DNA from: Osmia lignaria lignaria | Lineage: Eukaryota; Arthropoda; Insecta; Hymenoptera; Megachilidae | Length of the DNA stretch: 64,000 bases | Assembly: GCF_051020975.1 (NCBI RefSeq) | Contig: NC_135035.1 | Span: 5,580,001-5,644,000 of the forward strand | Reading direction: 5' to 3' | Part shown: piece after piece, positions 1 to 11,879 of the stretch | Position numbering within the stretch: the first letter of the stretch is position 1 | Layout of the letters: each line of letters begins with the position of its first letter | Made by a program: the position numbers and the translations under genes | Notes under the pieces: generated by a model | What the model saw: only the letters and a program-made list of their open reading frames with translations | Database searches by the model: none | Told to the model about the DNA's origin: nothing

Positions 1-565
1 ATGAGAGTTTGCGTGCAGGACTGTGAAGTATCGCGGACGATAATGGATTTCCCTAATCGGTAGGCTGCATTTAATTGCACCTAGCGTTTTACTAGAACGG
101 ACCTGCTAATTATTGAGTACACTTTTCCACCATGTTTATTTTGAGTCTGCACATTTAAGAAGAATATAGTGGGGTTACTCTTTTCCCCTTGCACTTTGTT
201 TATGGATTAACACGTTCTGAGCCGTGGAGGCCGCTGGTAGTCTGTCGAAGGTGCGACTAAAGATACCTTTGGGTTTAGTTTCAGAACAAACTAGCTGAAG
301 GAAGACACAAAGAATTGAATAGAGTCGAACCTAGGTATAATTAACAATACAACTTCTAGATTCAGTTTCAAACATTTACTCTACAAGCTGTTTCTGATTT
401 GGTGGTACAATCAGAATGAATAATGATAAAAAATAACTCAAAAATGTAACGTGATATCTTTTTGTGCGAAGCTTCATTTCCGAAAAAATTGATGTTAAAG
501 ATTTGTGGAGTGTAGATTCTTTTTTATATAATTATGTGGGCAAAAAACAGGCGTCATTTTCAAAC
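1..565. other. Unassigned AT-rich DNA at the left edge
   Basis: No open frame of useful length, no RNA gene and no clear inverted repeat was seen here. The first 350 bases are less AT-rich than the rest but do not resemble any other part of the window. Confidence 0.5.
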
Positions 566-743
566 TTGAATGACGGACCATGGAGAGAGCCCCAATTCTT
601 TTTTAATTATCTATTTCATATTATTTTCATTTTCTAAATTTAATACCGGTTCTTTAAAAACTATTCATTTAACTTTAGATTAATGTTCTTGTACACGTTT
701 GCTAAGTTTGGGTCACGATTGACCCAGTCTTTGTTGTACAAAA
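566..743 (+). repeat. Decayed copy of piggyBac-like MITE family A
   Basis: The block starts near the family hallmark GACGGACCATGGAGAGAG and runs through the shared AT-rich core to GGGTCACGATTGACCCAG, the same layout as the intact copy at 8940-9158. The terminal CCC and GGG bases next to TTAA have decayed, although a TTAA still follows at 744-747. Family membership is seen by comparison with the copies near 1.8, 8.9 and 33.8 kb; the class is inferred. Confidence 0.55.
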
Positions 744-852
744 GTTAATGAAAAAATTCTTTAGCAAAAGATACTTTCCTTTTCATTGTTTATCTTTTAT
801 TATCTAATACACCTGCCTGTTAAATAATCGACGAATCTTCAACTTTAATTTA

Positions 853-1017
853 CAATGGACTCTTGCTATATTGCCACATGGATTTTAAAGCATGGGAACA
901 AGTGCCACTCTTCCATTATCATAGTTTATAAAAAGGATACATTTCTATCTTCCTTCTTTCCCTTCAAATGAGAGCTTGAGAGCTTGACAAATTTTTCACA
1001 ATAACGAAAGCCTACTG
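853..1017. mobile_element. TA-flanked pogo/mariner-like MITE, diverged copy
   Basis: The left end reads CAATGGACTCTTGCTATATT and the right end is its imperfect inverse (ATAACGAAAGCCTACTG). Both are flanked by TA (851-852 and 1018-1019), the usual Tc1/mariner/pogo target duplication. The interior matches the better preserved copy at 33465-33663, sharing a GAGCTTGACAAATTTTTC-like segment before the right TIR. No coding capacity. Class assignment is inferred from the TA target and TIR style. Confidence 0.6.
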
Positions 1018-1480
1018 TACTTAAAACTGAAGCTCCACATTTTCGTTTTACTTTCCTTTCCCATGTCTATTCATCTACCCTTTTCAGTTCAGAAACACCC
1101 TATGTATGTAATTTAAATTTCCTACGACACCGAACATATTAACGCGTTGACCAACACACTCCTTCATTTCTGGACAGTCACATTCATCGAACTTTTGCCA
1201 GGTATGAATGTATCAAGAAATATCCACTACCTATTTTTCCACTGTTTACATTGAAATGCTAATCGACTCTTTGAAGGTTGAACTAGAAGAATATAATGGC
1301 ATTACAATGTATGAGACCTATTTGCTTTGCGCAGCTTGAATATGCATACAATCAAACTGGAAAGTGAGTGTAATAAATATTTATTTCTCGTATGATTATA
1401 GTATACGCAGAAGGAAATGCAAGATAATATAAGAAATTTCTACTACAAAAATGCAAGATATAAAAGTAATCTTACACCTT

Positions 1481-1690
1481 TCAACACTTCATCGATTTAC
1501 GTTTGGCCTTCGTTGCTGCTTTCAACCATTCTATCAAATGCTGAATGAAATTCTCCTCTGTGAAGCAATATTATTCCATTCTTGCACGGTTGCAACTGCA
1601 AGACCTTTGCTTGTATAACCTGAGATTTCAAATACCTTCATCAAATGTTCCATAGGATTTCGCTATCTGGGTTCTGACACGGTGGTTGGT
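1481..1690 (-). pseudogene. Tc1/mariner-type transposase, C-terminal relic
   Basis: Read on the minus strand, three overlapping frames give pieces resembling the end of a Tc1/mariner DDE transposase. QNPDSEILWN resembles the (N/S)PDLNPIE-LW block that carries the last catalytic acid, VQEWNNIAS resembles the conserved EW-I helix, and ENFIQHLIEWLKAATKAK is followed by a stop at 1481-1483. At least two frameshifts and internal stops separate the pieces, so no enzyme can be made. The upstream DNA-binding half and the first DDE acids are missing. It is probably a remnant of a 5'-deleted copy. Identification rests on motif order, not on an alignment. Confidence 0.5.
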
Positions 1691-1788
1691 TATAATAACT
1701 GCATTTTCAATAATTTCAGTAATTTCGATGTTAATAAACTATGAATATTAAAAGTATGATGCAATATGACTAGGTCTCCTTGATTTAA

Positions 1789-1997
1789 CCCTTGAACTGC
1801 GGACTCTGGATCAATCGAGGCTAAAATTAACAAAACGGATAGATATTAATCTAAAGTTAAATGTATAATTTTTAAACGAAAGAATTTCATATATTGGGAA
1901 AATAATTTTTAAAGGAACAGTGTATAATTTAAAAAAGTAATATGAAATTTAAATTGAATTATAATTGGAACTCTCTCCATGGTCCGCCGTCCGAGGG
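1789..1997 (-). mobile_element. piggyBac-like MITE family A, intact copy (209 bp)
   Basis: The element is bounded by TTAA on both sides (1785-1788 and 1998-2001) and its termini read CCCTTGAACTGCGGAC and GTCCGCCGTCCGAGGG, giving CCC...GGG ends. TTAA duplication with CCC/GGG ends is the signature of piggyBac-type elements. The interior is A+T-rich with no frame. It lies in opposite orientation to the copy at 8940-9158. The family also shows a TCAATCG/GATTGACCC subterminal motif. Confidence 0.75.
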
Positions 1998-2375
1998 TTA
2001 AAAAGTGATGTAGAAGGAGTTGCTTTTATTCACCTCACAAGATCATAGTTTTTAAGTTTTTAAACTCAGGACGTAGATTGCATTTACAAAATATTAGCGT
2101 TAATATATTAGAGTGGCTGGAGAAGTACATATAGTAATAGAATTATATATGGAAACTCTACCAATGGAGTTTTAATACTCCACCAACCACTTGCTCAAAC
2201 TGTTTTCATAAATATAGTAAACGAATTATCCCTATTAGCACTAGCATATTCTATCGCTTACTCTACCAATGTAAATTAAGCCCTTAGAGGCGAGGATAGG
2301 ACTGCAGTCGAGTAGTGGGAGGCTTCTTCACTGCTGCTCTTTACCAATTTTAATAAAACTTCGTAGACTTATTAA

Positions 2376-2597
2376 CACTAGAACTACCGACATTTGATGC
2401 ACACTAATTTCTAAGTTGAAAATAATACAGAAAATTAAATAAATACGAGATGAAACATAATTTAATATGTATATCCATTCTTTATCTCGACAATATCCAA
2501 CATATGTACATTCCAGTAAAAATACCTTGATAAATTTTTTTAATTTAAAATAAGAAACTGGAAAGCAGTCATTTTGACCCCCTTGGTAGTTCTAGTG
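2376..2597. mobile_element. TTAA-flanked MITE family B (222 bp)
   Basis: Flanked by TTAA at 2372-2375 and 2598-2601, with a perfect 13-bp terminal inverted repeat CACTAGAACTACC / GGTAGTTCTAGTG. The interior is AT-rich and non-coding. A second left end of the same family lies at 29706. The TTAA target suggests a piggyBac-type transposase supplied in trans; this is an inference. Confidence 0.8.
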
Positions 2598-2735
2598 TTA
2601 AGCAGATACTAGTAAACTATATTTATTTTTTCATTATTTAAGTTATAGCTTTACAGAGTGGAATCACTTTTCTGTATTTCGTATAGCAACAGCTCTGGAA
2701 ATTCAGCACAGTAGGAGGTAAGTCTATCATGTTGT

Positions 2736-2916
2736 ACAGTGTGGCCCAAAAGGAGCTACAATTTTGAAAAATTCATTATAAAAAAGCTACAAGAGATATT
2801 AAATTCAAATAAATTGCATTTTATTCAAAAACGTTGAAAATTTAATAAATGAGATTTTCAAAATGTTTTCCTTCAGTAACCACTAAGTGGTGAAGCTTTG
2901 TTTCAATAAATTTATT
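2736..2916 (-). pseudogene. Terminal fragment of a DNA transposon with a transposase tail
   Basis: A TIR-like end CAGTGTGGCCCAAAAGGA follows TA at 2734-2735. About 90 bp further in, the minus strand encodes ETKLHHLVVTEGKHFENLIY ending at a TAA stop (complement of 2842-2844). A short hydrophilic tail ending in a GxHFExLI motif shortly before the TIR is typical of Tc1/mariner-IS630-type transposases. Upstream sequence is non-coding AT-rich DNA, so only the last ~24 codons survive. The family call is tentative. Confidence 0.35.
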
Positions 2917-3757
2917 GTTATAAACAAATTATTTACGTTATTATTTACGTGAATATTATATTCATTGCATAAGCTCTACAAATAAACTCATTATATTCTA
3001 TATATTTTATTTCTGTAGTCGTGTTAAAACGATCCTATAATCGTCGTACGGAGATTAATAACTAGTTTAATTACGTTATTAATCGTTTTCCTGATCGGGA
3101 AAGTGTTAATTTGATTCTAATTATATCCATGCATTTGTATTACAACGTTTTCCACGTGAAAGAAAACAAGAAATCCATGAAGTGAGAATGATTGTTGATT
3201 GCTTTTTCACGAGCAGCACTTGAACGATCAAAGACGAACAAGTCGTTTAAGAAAATACGGCATGAATGGCGGATCGAATGGTGAAATTCCAAAATTGGCT
3301 CGTAGCTTTGCGGAATTGCTTCATCGTTGCAATTGCGATGTTACATCACACACCGGTATGTGTGTCACGAAAAACTCGTTTCTTCAACGTAATCCAGCAT
3401 CTTCAAAACTGTGATAATGCCAAAAACGTTCAACCAGACACATTCGTGTCCTGAAGTCCAACGATTAGGTGTTTAATCAAGCCTCACATTTACATTATAG
3501 AAATCTGCTTCGAAAATATTAATTGAATGTAAAAACATTCAAACGTTTTATTCTGAATGCAAAACAGATGTTTCTTTTTTAAATGAAATTCCTTACAACT
3601 GTGAATAAATTTGGACAAAATGAATGTATTCGTCAGGATTCAAATTTCATTTTAAATTCTCGACTAGTAGAGTTGTAGTCCTAATTGAACCTAAGACAAC
3701 GTTACACCCAAACGCTCTCAGAAACTCGACTTTACGAGAAATCTAACCTTCACAGCA
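2917..3757. other. Unassigned; small frames only
   Basis: Two overlapping short frames at 3199-3454 (71 and 62 residues) show no recognisable domain and no shared homology with the rest of the window. I see no support for a gene. Confidence 0.45.
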
Positions 3758-4090
3758 TCAGGTTATATAGGTTGTCGAGATAGTTAAAAGGGATACGTCA
3801 TTCTTCTTAGATTGGTATCGGTCAAAGTATCCATTTACGAAACCAAAATTCGCCCCCATCGAGTTTTGACGCAGGTTAGGGATGGTTTTTGGTCGTTGGA
3901 CGGACCGAAATGGCCCTGAACCTGAGGGAGATTCATTCTTCAAGGGATCTAAAGGACCTGCTCGTCCACTCTCTCCCTCTCTCCTCCGGTAAAGGCCAAG
4001 ACCCACTCTACCAACAATCTCGTCCCGTCTTTCTTTCTTCGTCGGTTCTTTCCCCTCTTCCAGGGCTGTCCAAAACCATCTTATGATTGT
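3758..4090. other. GC-richer island, function unknown
   Basis: This ~330-bp block is clearly less AT-rich than its surroundings and is open for 65-82 codons on each strand, with no recognisable motif. The right part contains CAGGGCTGTCCAAAAC, which looks like the start of a hAT-type terminus, but no partner end was found. It could be a conserved regulatory block or an old element. Confidence 0.3.
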
Positions 4091-7000
4091 GGATACTCTC
4101 TGAAGGAAATTTTCAAGATAAACAATTGGACTTTTTGTGGAAAAAGCTAATTTATTGATACAATGGCCCAGATTAATATTGAGACACTACAAAATTTATA
4201 CAATTATTCATTAATATGTCTTAGTCTTTTTAATATCTTAAAAAATAAATTTCCAGATTTTTAACTTTATTTAATTTTCTTAATTACTTGATGTTCCCAT
4301 TAGAATTATTGTATATTAAGGAAATAAAGTCAATTCAATTTTTCATCCGATTTAAAATTGTTAAATTTTTATCATCCGGAAATGTTATGTTATTTTACTA
4401 CTTTGCTTAGGAATAAATTCTTTGACAAAAATTAATGTTTCGTTTTGATTTGTGGTTTTTTATACCACTGTATCCTTTTTTTTTGAGTGTTACTGTATTA
4501 AAATAATTTAACTATGGAGCACTTAATCATACTATATACTTTTTTATTATAATTATGGTTTTTTTATTGACTCCATATTCTATATTTACAGTAGGTACAA
4601 GATTGACAGTAATTAAATATATTTGCTTTTAACAATTTTTCATGGATTTTGTCAATTAAATAATATTGATAACTTTCTTTTAAAATTGAGAAATTAAATA
4701 ATATCTTTATAAGTAAAAGAATAATGTTTTCTTAGAAATATACATATAATAAAGTGATGTATTTATATGGAATAAAATATTTTTACTTTTAAGACTCATT
4801 CTCGTAATAATTTCAATATTTCTAAAGTTTAAAATTACACTGCAGTTCTGTTATATTCTAGACACTTTGTTTACATACAATGTGGCCATACCATCTAATT
4901 GAATGACCGCAATGAATAGGTTGAGGAACGTAATAGATGTAGAAATATTTTTATAAGGTCAGAACTTACAATTGTTAATGTCACAAGAAAAAAATGATGT
5001 ATAGTTTATCAATTTCTAAAAATACGAATTTCATTTTTGAACTTTTCATAGAATAATATAATCACTATGTAGTTGTACACATAATAACTAGTTATGGTTA
5101 TCTCGAAAATAGTGTTATCTAGCTTTTATATTTTATGGTATTTTTCCATAATCTATCTGTCAGATAAGGACTCGGTTTTTAATTAAACAAAAAACAAACA
5201 AGTAAATACAATATTTCTGTTGTTTTCGTTCTCTAAACAAGTGATTTTTATCAATCCATCTGTATTAGTAAAAAAATAATAGTTTCCAATACATTTTTCA
5301 CATTTCTAGATTTTTGAATTGTTTAAACAATAAACAATTTCAAATGTGCATTTATGTTATAGAAACGTTTATAACTGGAAATATAACATATTGAATTATG
5401 TATTATATCTCAGTGCAATTTGTGAATATAGTTTGTAGTACTTGAAATTTAACAGATATTTAATTACAATCTTTCATAAGTACCTATAAAGTTTACACGC
5501 ATTTTATTAAATTTGATAATAAATCGTAATAAAGCAGTAAGTTAGATTGTGCAAAAATAGTTATCAGTTTACACAATTTTTATAAATAATTTGAAATTCG
5601 AATTACTAAAAACATTTATTAAAAAATTCCTTAACAATCTCAAAATTATTAACTAATTATTACACCTTAACTTAACAAGAAAGCAGTATCGTAACATGCA
5701 TAAATAAATAAATACCCTAAAGGATGAATAAAAATTATGAAATTTATTTAATATCTATCAGAAGCTAAAATTAAACATAACAGTATTATAATATTTTCAC
5801 AAACAGTAAAGCAAAACTAGCATAATATTGTAAAGAAATTCATTTCTCACATATTTAATAATACCAAAGCGTAAACGCAAATCACCGTTTAATTCGATAT
5901 ACCTACCTTGCAATACTGTAGAAAGAAAAACTGGATGATAGATTGATGATGGAGTAGAAAATTTCAAGGCCCAAGCCCAAGTCGTTTGGAGTATCTCCCT
6001 CTGACAAGGATTTCATGCACATCAAATACACTGGACATATTGTAAAAGAAAACTTGTGTAGAAAAACTTTGGTATTTCTAAAAAAATGTGTCAAATTGTT
6101 CATTTCATTATTGTCTAAATAAGTCAAAGTGCTATATTGTGATGTATGTTGAATGTATAATAAGATAATTCATATTTTACTATATAATAAGATAGTTATA
6201 TATTGATAATGTAATCAACGAGGGTGCATGTAACCTCAAATTCAAATAAAACAAAAGATTTCATTTTAGATACGTAGCCTGGTCGAAGGTTTTACGTTCG
6301 AATATGAATGTATCGGCTGGCAACCTTTAAACTTTTCTTCCCGGCTGTACTACGCTGAGTTGTTTACATTTTAACGGATGGCGGCGTTGCCAACTCTACG
6401 GACCTGTTGCCCCTTCGCGCCGAGGACCTTCCATTAATTAAACACCTTAATGACATATATGTACGTCGAATCAATTCGTATCTCAAGATTCGCACGAAAC
6501 GTTTTGTCGATTTCCAAATACATTACAAAATTATACAAAATATTCTTGTTTACTTATACATAGAAATTCCTTTTTCGTTTTCGATTCAATCCTTTTTGAA
6601 CTTGGATAAAGAAATGCACTTAAACTTAGGTTATAATCCAGAAGACAATTTAGGATAAAAAATAATAAATAATTGTAATTTATAATTGAATTTTGTTATT
6701 CCATTATGTATAGTTAATTCTATTTTTAATGATTTTGTAATTGTATATGATTACTGGGCTAAATAAATACATTTAAATGTAATTTTGAAGAGCACCAAAG
6801 ATTATGGTCGAAACGTTATAAAAAATACTAACTATTGCTGTGTTTTCTTATCCAACAAGTTTAAAAAGGATTGAATTAAAAAGGAATTCATGGATCAAAG
6901 TCAATAATGTTAGATCAATGAATCTAATGATAAGTCAATAGTAATATTGATACCAATCAGCAGTCAATTTTTTCGAAAATATTCCTAGCTAAACACTATA

Positions 7001-7479
7001 CAAGATAAATCACCTAACCTTATCAATATTTCTGTTATTTGAAGAGGTATAAAAAAAATTCTTTCATCAGAATTATTAGATATTAAGTATTTAAATATTA
7101 AGAGGGCTACAATATATTAGCAACAGTTTCAGGTCGTGAAATGTACAAAGAAATAATATTTTTTCAAATAGGGCTGCATACAGAGTGTCCCAATTTAGAT
7201 TTACACAACTTCAAGAGCTTATAAGAAATTATATTCTAAATAAACAAAAAAGTTTTCGCAAATACTGGTCTGGAAATACGTATTTAAAAAATTATAGTTA
7301 AGAAATTTTAACAACCCTCGTATCTTAAAACAATATTCTGAATAACTCTTAAAATATTTATCTTCAGATAAACGTTGCAGAGTATTAAATATTGCCGCGA
7401 TTGAGGTCAAGATAGTAGTTAGTTTATAAATCAATTTTTTAGTTTAACACATTAAAATTAGAAACAGGAAAAGGTGGTA
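4091..7479. other. Long AT-rich spacer without recognisable genes
   Basis: Very A+T-rich DNA with no frame above 83 codons and no convincing repeat structure. Around 6270-6440 there is a less AT-rich patch ending in a short frame (6407-6658) with no known domain. At 7180-7200 the sequence ACAGAGTGTCCCAATTTAGA looks like a lone Tc1/mariner-type terminus with no partner. Confidence 0.5.
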
Positions 7480-7483
7480 TTAA

Positions 7484-7615
7484 CCTTTGGATAGCCAAGC
7501 GGAGTCAATCGTATTTAATAATATTTCAACCAAATTTAAATCGAATAATTTTTAAACAAAGGGGTTGATATTATACACTGAAAAGTAATACTGGAAGAAG
7601 CAATATGAAATTTCA
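7484..7615 (-). repeat. Diverged left end of a TTAA element (family A-like)
   Basis: Follows TTAA (7480-7483) with CCTTTGGATAGCCAAGCGGA, then GTCAATCG and a stretch resembling the interior of family A in the same order as the copy at 1789-1997. The far end is not identifiable. Confidence 0.35.
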
Positions 7616-8935
7616 AATAAGAAAATAATACATGTACCTACAGTACCTACAAAATTAATTGTAAGTTTAAAAAGATATATTTTTTATTATTAAACTTTAG
7701 TTTAATGAGGATGAATATTTTTGAAGTTACTCAGAAGACTATTTTGAAAATCGTAAGTTTTTAAGATTATTTAAGTATAACTTTTAAAGTAAACATTTCT
7801 GGATCCATGTTTATTATAACTTTACTGTTTAGAATGTTATTTTGTATAAGATCTTGAAACTTTATGAAGCTGAACTGAGGGTGGTCCACACAACTACAAG
7901 TCATAGTTACTCTTTTTTCAATACAATTATGAAGAAATATTAGGGAAAGGAGATTGATAGTTCAAAAAGCATTACATTTGTAGAATTGTGTATCTAATTT
8001 TACGTAGATTGCTTCTTCGGAAAAATCTGCATAAGAAAGTATCAGGATACAATAACCAAAAAAAGATTAACAATTTGTGAGATATTCTAAAATTCACACA
8101 AAAGTCAAAAATATAAAAATATAAATTATAAAATATTTTCAATTTCATACAAAACTTTAAAATACATATCTTATGAATTAAGTAATCATATTTAATAATG
8201 TACTTACATATTGTAAAATTCTTGTAAAATTTTGTGCCTCTGGAGAGGAGGTTCGTCCCCCTGTGAATCCGTCACTGCACTTTGAACCAGTAGGAGGCGC
8301 CAGGAAAATGTATATTTATATCAGGTTGTCGTATTACTAAAACGCAACATCGTATTTCGATTAATCAAATTACGCAAAAACAGATGAGTCAAAGAGGAAG
8401 AACGATCATAGTTCTTTGGTAAAAATACCGTTCGTGTAGCAAGCAACATTCTGCGCAGACACGTGCATACATATTGCGTCTTCCCTGAGATGATTTTATT
8501 TTATCATCCACTGGGAGATAATGCATTTCCTATACCTGCAACATTTCAAGGGGCGATGATCTTTATCTGAAACGTGCTATTATCACGAGTTAAGTGTTTG
8601 CTGTGGATGATACAGACATTTTCAAACTTGAAGAATTGGAGCATATTCACACTGACAATGAGAACTCGTGTACACACGTTCTGCGTTAATACTGATACGC
8701 GTTAATAAATGGTGTAAATTTTATCAATTTCTAAAAATATAAAATCGATTTATCGACTTAGAATTTTCTAAATTTTTGTATAAAAATAATTTAATAGAAT
8801 AATATAATTACTTGATATAAATGTAACAGTAAATAATAGGCAAATGTTATTAAAAGTAATTATAACGTAATTATACGTGGTTATCTCAAAAATAGTGTCA
8901 ACTTTCTTTAATACTTTATAGTATTTCTTAACTAA
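7616..8935. other. AT-rich spacer
   Basis: No frame or RNA gene. The segment at 8230-8700 is somewhat less AT-rich, with no structure I can name. Confidence 0.45.
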
Positions 8936-8939
8936 TTAA

Positions 8940-9158
8940 CCCTCGGAAGGCGGATCATAGAGAGAACTACAATTTTAATTCAATTTTATATTTCATATTA
9001 TTTTCATTTTCTATATTTTACACTGTTTCCTTAAAAATTGTTATTCTACTATATGAAACCCTTTCATTAAACAATTATACATTTAATTTTAGGTTAGTAC
9101 CGTTGTATACGTTTTATAAGTTTGGGTCGAGATTGAGCCAGGCTTCGTTATTTAAGGG
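8940..9158 (+). mobile_element. piggyBac-like MITE family A, intact copy (219 bp)
   Basis: Flanked by TTAA at 8936-8939 and 9159-9162. The ends read CCCTCGGAAGGCGGATCAT and ...ATTTAAGGG, giving CCC...GGG termini. The subterminal TTGGGTCGAGATTGAGCCAG near the right end is shared with copies at 566, 1789 and 33773. The core TTTATATTTCATATTATTTT is also shared. Non-coding. Confidence 0.75.
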
Positions 9159-9162
9159 TTAA

Positions 9163-9744
9163 ACAAATAACAAGTAATATATTCTTACTATTCTCATTCT
9201 CTAAGCAAATAATTCAAGAAGGTTGTAAAGTTTTATAGCAAACATGTATCTAATTAACAATCTGATCAAATAAATTTCTCAAGTAAGAAGAATTTCTTAA
9301 TTAACTAATTGACCCTCAATAAATACATAAGTTATGCAATAAATATTCAGTAAAACAGAACAAGACGAAATTAATCTTTCGACGCATTATGTTGTAAATC
9401 TACTACATACAATCATACAGAATGCAATTTTTCAATTTTTTTACCTTTTGTAATTGGATGCTACTTTGGAATAAGATGTTAAGTGCCATAACATATTTTT
9501 AAAAATAAATATAAGTTATTGAGTTTTTTGTGAAAATAAAGATATATTAATGCAAGAAACTTTTTATAATAATGAATAAATAAACAAAATAATGATTGAA
9601 CAGGATTTCACTCATTTCGAAATTCATTATTGTATAAATAACGAAATCATTCTGTTTAGGGGCGGTTTTCAGAAGAACGTCCAATTGTAAATATTTTTTA
9701 CCTAATGTATTCAATATTAAATATATAGGGTGTCTTTCATTCAC
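9163..9744. other. AT-rich spacer
   Basis: No gene or repeat recognised. A 65-codon minus-strand frame at 9547-9744 lies in low-complexity DNA and has no domain. Confidence 0.45.
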
Positions 9745-9858
9745 GAACAGCGGACCATGACGAGAGCCCCAATTTTAATATAATTTTATATTTCATATTA
9801 TTTTAATTTCCTAAATTTTACACCGTTCTTCTAAAAACTATTATTATTTCAAATGCGC
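9745..9858 (+). repeat. Left half of piggyBac-like MITE family A
   Basis: GCGGACCATGACGAGAGCCC is followed by the same AT-rich core as in the intact copies, including TTTATATTTCATATTATTTT. Similarity stops near 9858 and no right end follows. The left side abuts AGGGTGTCTTTCATTCACGA, which may be a different element's terminus. Confidence 0.55.
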
Positions 9859-10954
9859 CGTTAGCATTGTTCATTTGCTTCGATTCGCATTTGGATATTG
9901 AGTGTGACTCATACTTTATTTTTCCACGTGCAGTTCAGTGTGCGATCGCATATCTGGACGTCAAAATGATTTGGATAATTTCGAGCACATTCGTTCAAGG
10001 AGAGCTGAACACGATTTTCGCATTTAAAGGTAAAGAAAGCAGTGTTTATCGTGTTCCTTTCAACTCGTACATGTTGCATTTTACAGTAATAATAGAGAAC
10101 GGATCGCAATTAATAATATACAATTTTTGTACTGTTTATTTTCATACATCGTTAAAGTGTGCCTTTAATTATGACTCTACATTTGATAATAATTAAATAT
10201 AGGCGTTTCTAATGAAAATAATAATAAGAGAAAATCAATAATTATACATTGTATTGTAAGGAAGTTGTCAGATATAATTTTGATATTTATTCTACCAAAT
10301 TCCCTGTATTACAATTTTTTATGTAAAACGAAATAATTTCGGAATTCTAAAAAATTGGTAAAACTGATATTATTTTTGTTCATGATAAATATTTATAATC
10401 TATCGCAACATTATGCTCGCACACTCGACCGTTAAAAAATTTGGGATCACTTGCAGATTTTTATTAAAATTCAATTTTTCGGTGAGTTTTGTATAGATTT
10501 ATCGTTGAAACATCTATTTATTCTTTTATTTCAGGTTTATACATATTTATGTGGTCACAGTAACAGTAGAGTCATTAGCGACCACATGTTTTACAAGATA
10601 ATGTTAATAATAGTCATCATTAGTACAGATAATAATAATATGAATGTATTTTATTTTCATAAATTTTAGTATTTTTCAACATTCAAAGTAGATATGTACT
10701 CTTGTATAAGTCATATTTAAGATAACATTTCATTCAAATTTTTTCTATAGCCTACGTTAACACTTTTATTTGCGTTCTATAGACACTTCTAATAGTAATT
10801 ATTATAAAGGGGTCTGCAGACGATCAATATGCAGGGTGTCGAGATAATTGGAGATCAAACATACTATGTGCTAATGAGTGATAGTAATGTTTTAGTAATC
10901 TTTAATTATACAGACTGATTTATTTATTTCTGTCACCTCAATTACCCGCAGACT
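9859..10954. other. AT-rich spacer with two unconfirmed frames
   Basis: A 109-codon plus-strand frame at 9867-10196 has no known domain and overlaps a minus-strand frame of 66 codons, so neither is convincing. At 10548-10605 a GTCATTAGCGACCACATG motif resembles the 3' UTR of the LINE at 16481 in the same orientation and may be an old LINE tail. CAGGGTGTCGAGATAATT at 10834 looks like a lone TA-type terminus. Confidence 0.3.
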
Positions 10955-11219
10955 GTATTTGGGGCGTTATGACCACTGGCAAAGTTATTTATCTTTTAAA
11001 TAATACTCTAAGAATCAAAAATGAGAAAAACAAACGACGTGTAAACAACCTACAATTTTTAATCTATCTAATTTCAACTTATCACTTGAAAATAATCTAA
11101 TTAATTTCGGAGTTTTAATGACAATGTGTAGAAAATGTTATTTTTGGCCAATACGCACAATAAGCGAGATAATAAAATCATTAATAACAGGGGCATTATG
11201 CCCACAATAGTATTTTATT

Positions 11220-11479
11220 TGTAGGAGAGGGGAGAGAAAAAGGGCGTTTCGTCTCGGGCTCGTCTGTCAGACTCGGCAGTAAGGCTGACAACAGACAATC
11301 CCTATTCCAGACATCTATCATACCACACTTCGGAACTTCTATATTTGAGCCGCGTGACGGGCGAGCGCTTGCGAGAAAACACTGTTACCGTCATCTCGCC
11401 GCCACCTAGCGCTCCTCGGCCCGAACTAAAGGCGTCCGGGGAGACGAAACCCTCTCTCCTCCTCCACTAAACATCTACA
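11220..11479 (+). mobile_element. TGTAGG-family MITE, copy 1 (260 bp)
   Basis: Starts TGTAGGAGAGGGGAG, ends ...CATCTACA, and is flanked by the identical 4-bp duplication TATT (11216-11219 and 11480-11483). The inner part of each end carries GTTTCGTCTC-type sequence in inverted orientation. The centre includes GCTGACAACAGACAATCCCT and CGCCGCCACCTAGCG, shared with the other four copies. TGTNR termini plus 4-bp duplication match what is known of Ginger-type DNA transposons, but no transposase is present, so the class is an inference. Confidence 0.8.
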
Positions 11480-11590
11480 TATTAAAATTTTTAGTGTTTC
11501 TTTAATGATTAATGACCTAACAAGCAGATTTTATGACATAAACAATAACAAAAGGTTTTGATAAATTTTCTAGTTATTCAACCTTCCAAT

Positions 11591-11716
11591 ACCACAGCAT
11601 TCTTTTTGTGGTTAAAATTTCGCTAGTCTTTGCACAGATAAACGATATCGATGACCACAGCATTCTTTTTGTGGTTAAAATTTCGCTAGACTTTGCACAG
11701 ATAAACGATATCGATG
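11591..11716 (+). repeat. 63-bp tandem duplication (two copies)
   Basis: Units 11591-11653 and 11654-11716 both start ACCACAGCATTCTTTTTGTG and end GATATCGATG. They differ at a single base seen by eye (CTAGTCTTT against CTAGACTTT). The near identity points to a recent duplication. Confidence 0.9.
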
Positions 11717-11879
11717 ACTAATGACTACTGGAATCAGTGGTCATACCGCCCTCATCGCAGCGTCCATCGCACCCCAAATGCTTTTCTTTTACAATCAAAA
11801 TTGAATAATAGACAAGACTTGGAAAATTGATTAAGTATATGACATAAAGTGAAATAGTTCAACTTCCGTTTCTCATCCA

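Larger units (their letters stand above)
10955..11780. repeat. Candidate fold-back element enclosing a TGTAGG MITE
   Basis: The left side (from 10958) reads TTTGGGGCG then TTATGACCACTGG. The right side (11720-11780), reverse complemented, reads TTTGGGGTGCG, a short extra stretch, then GGTATGACCACTG. The two ends therefore form a broken inverted repeat around an AT-rich centre that contains the TGTAGG element (11220-11479) and a 63-bp tandem duplication. Related GTCAT...CACCCCTA ends recur near 12.98, 13.8 and 32.1 kb. Boundaries are approximate. Confidence 0.35.

Noticed and set aside
3199..3454. Overlapping 71- and 62-codon frames as a small gene
   Set aside because: Neither has recognisable features; equal openness in two frames argues against coding.
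9867..10196. 109-codon plus-strand frame
   Set aside because: No recognisable domain, overlapping frame on the other strand, AT-rich flanks and no sign of splice or signal sequences.
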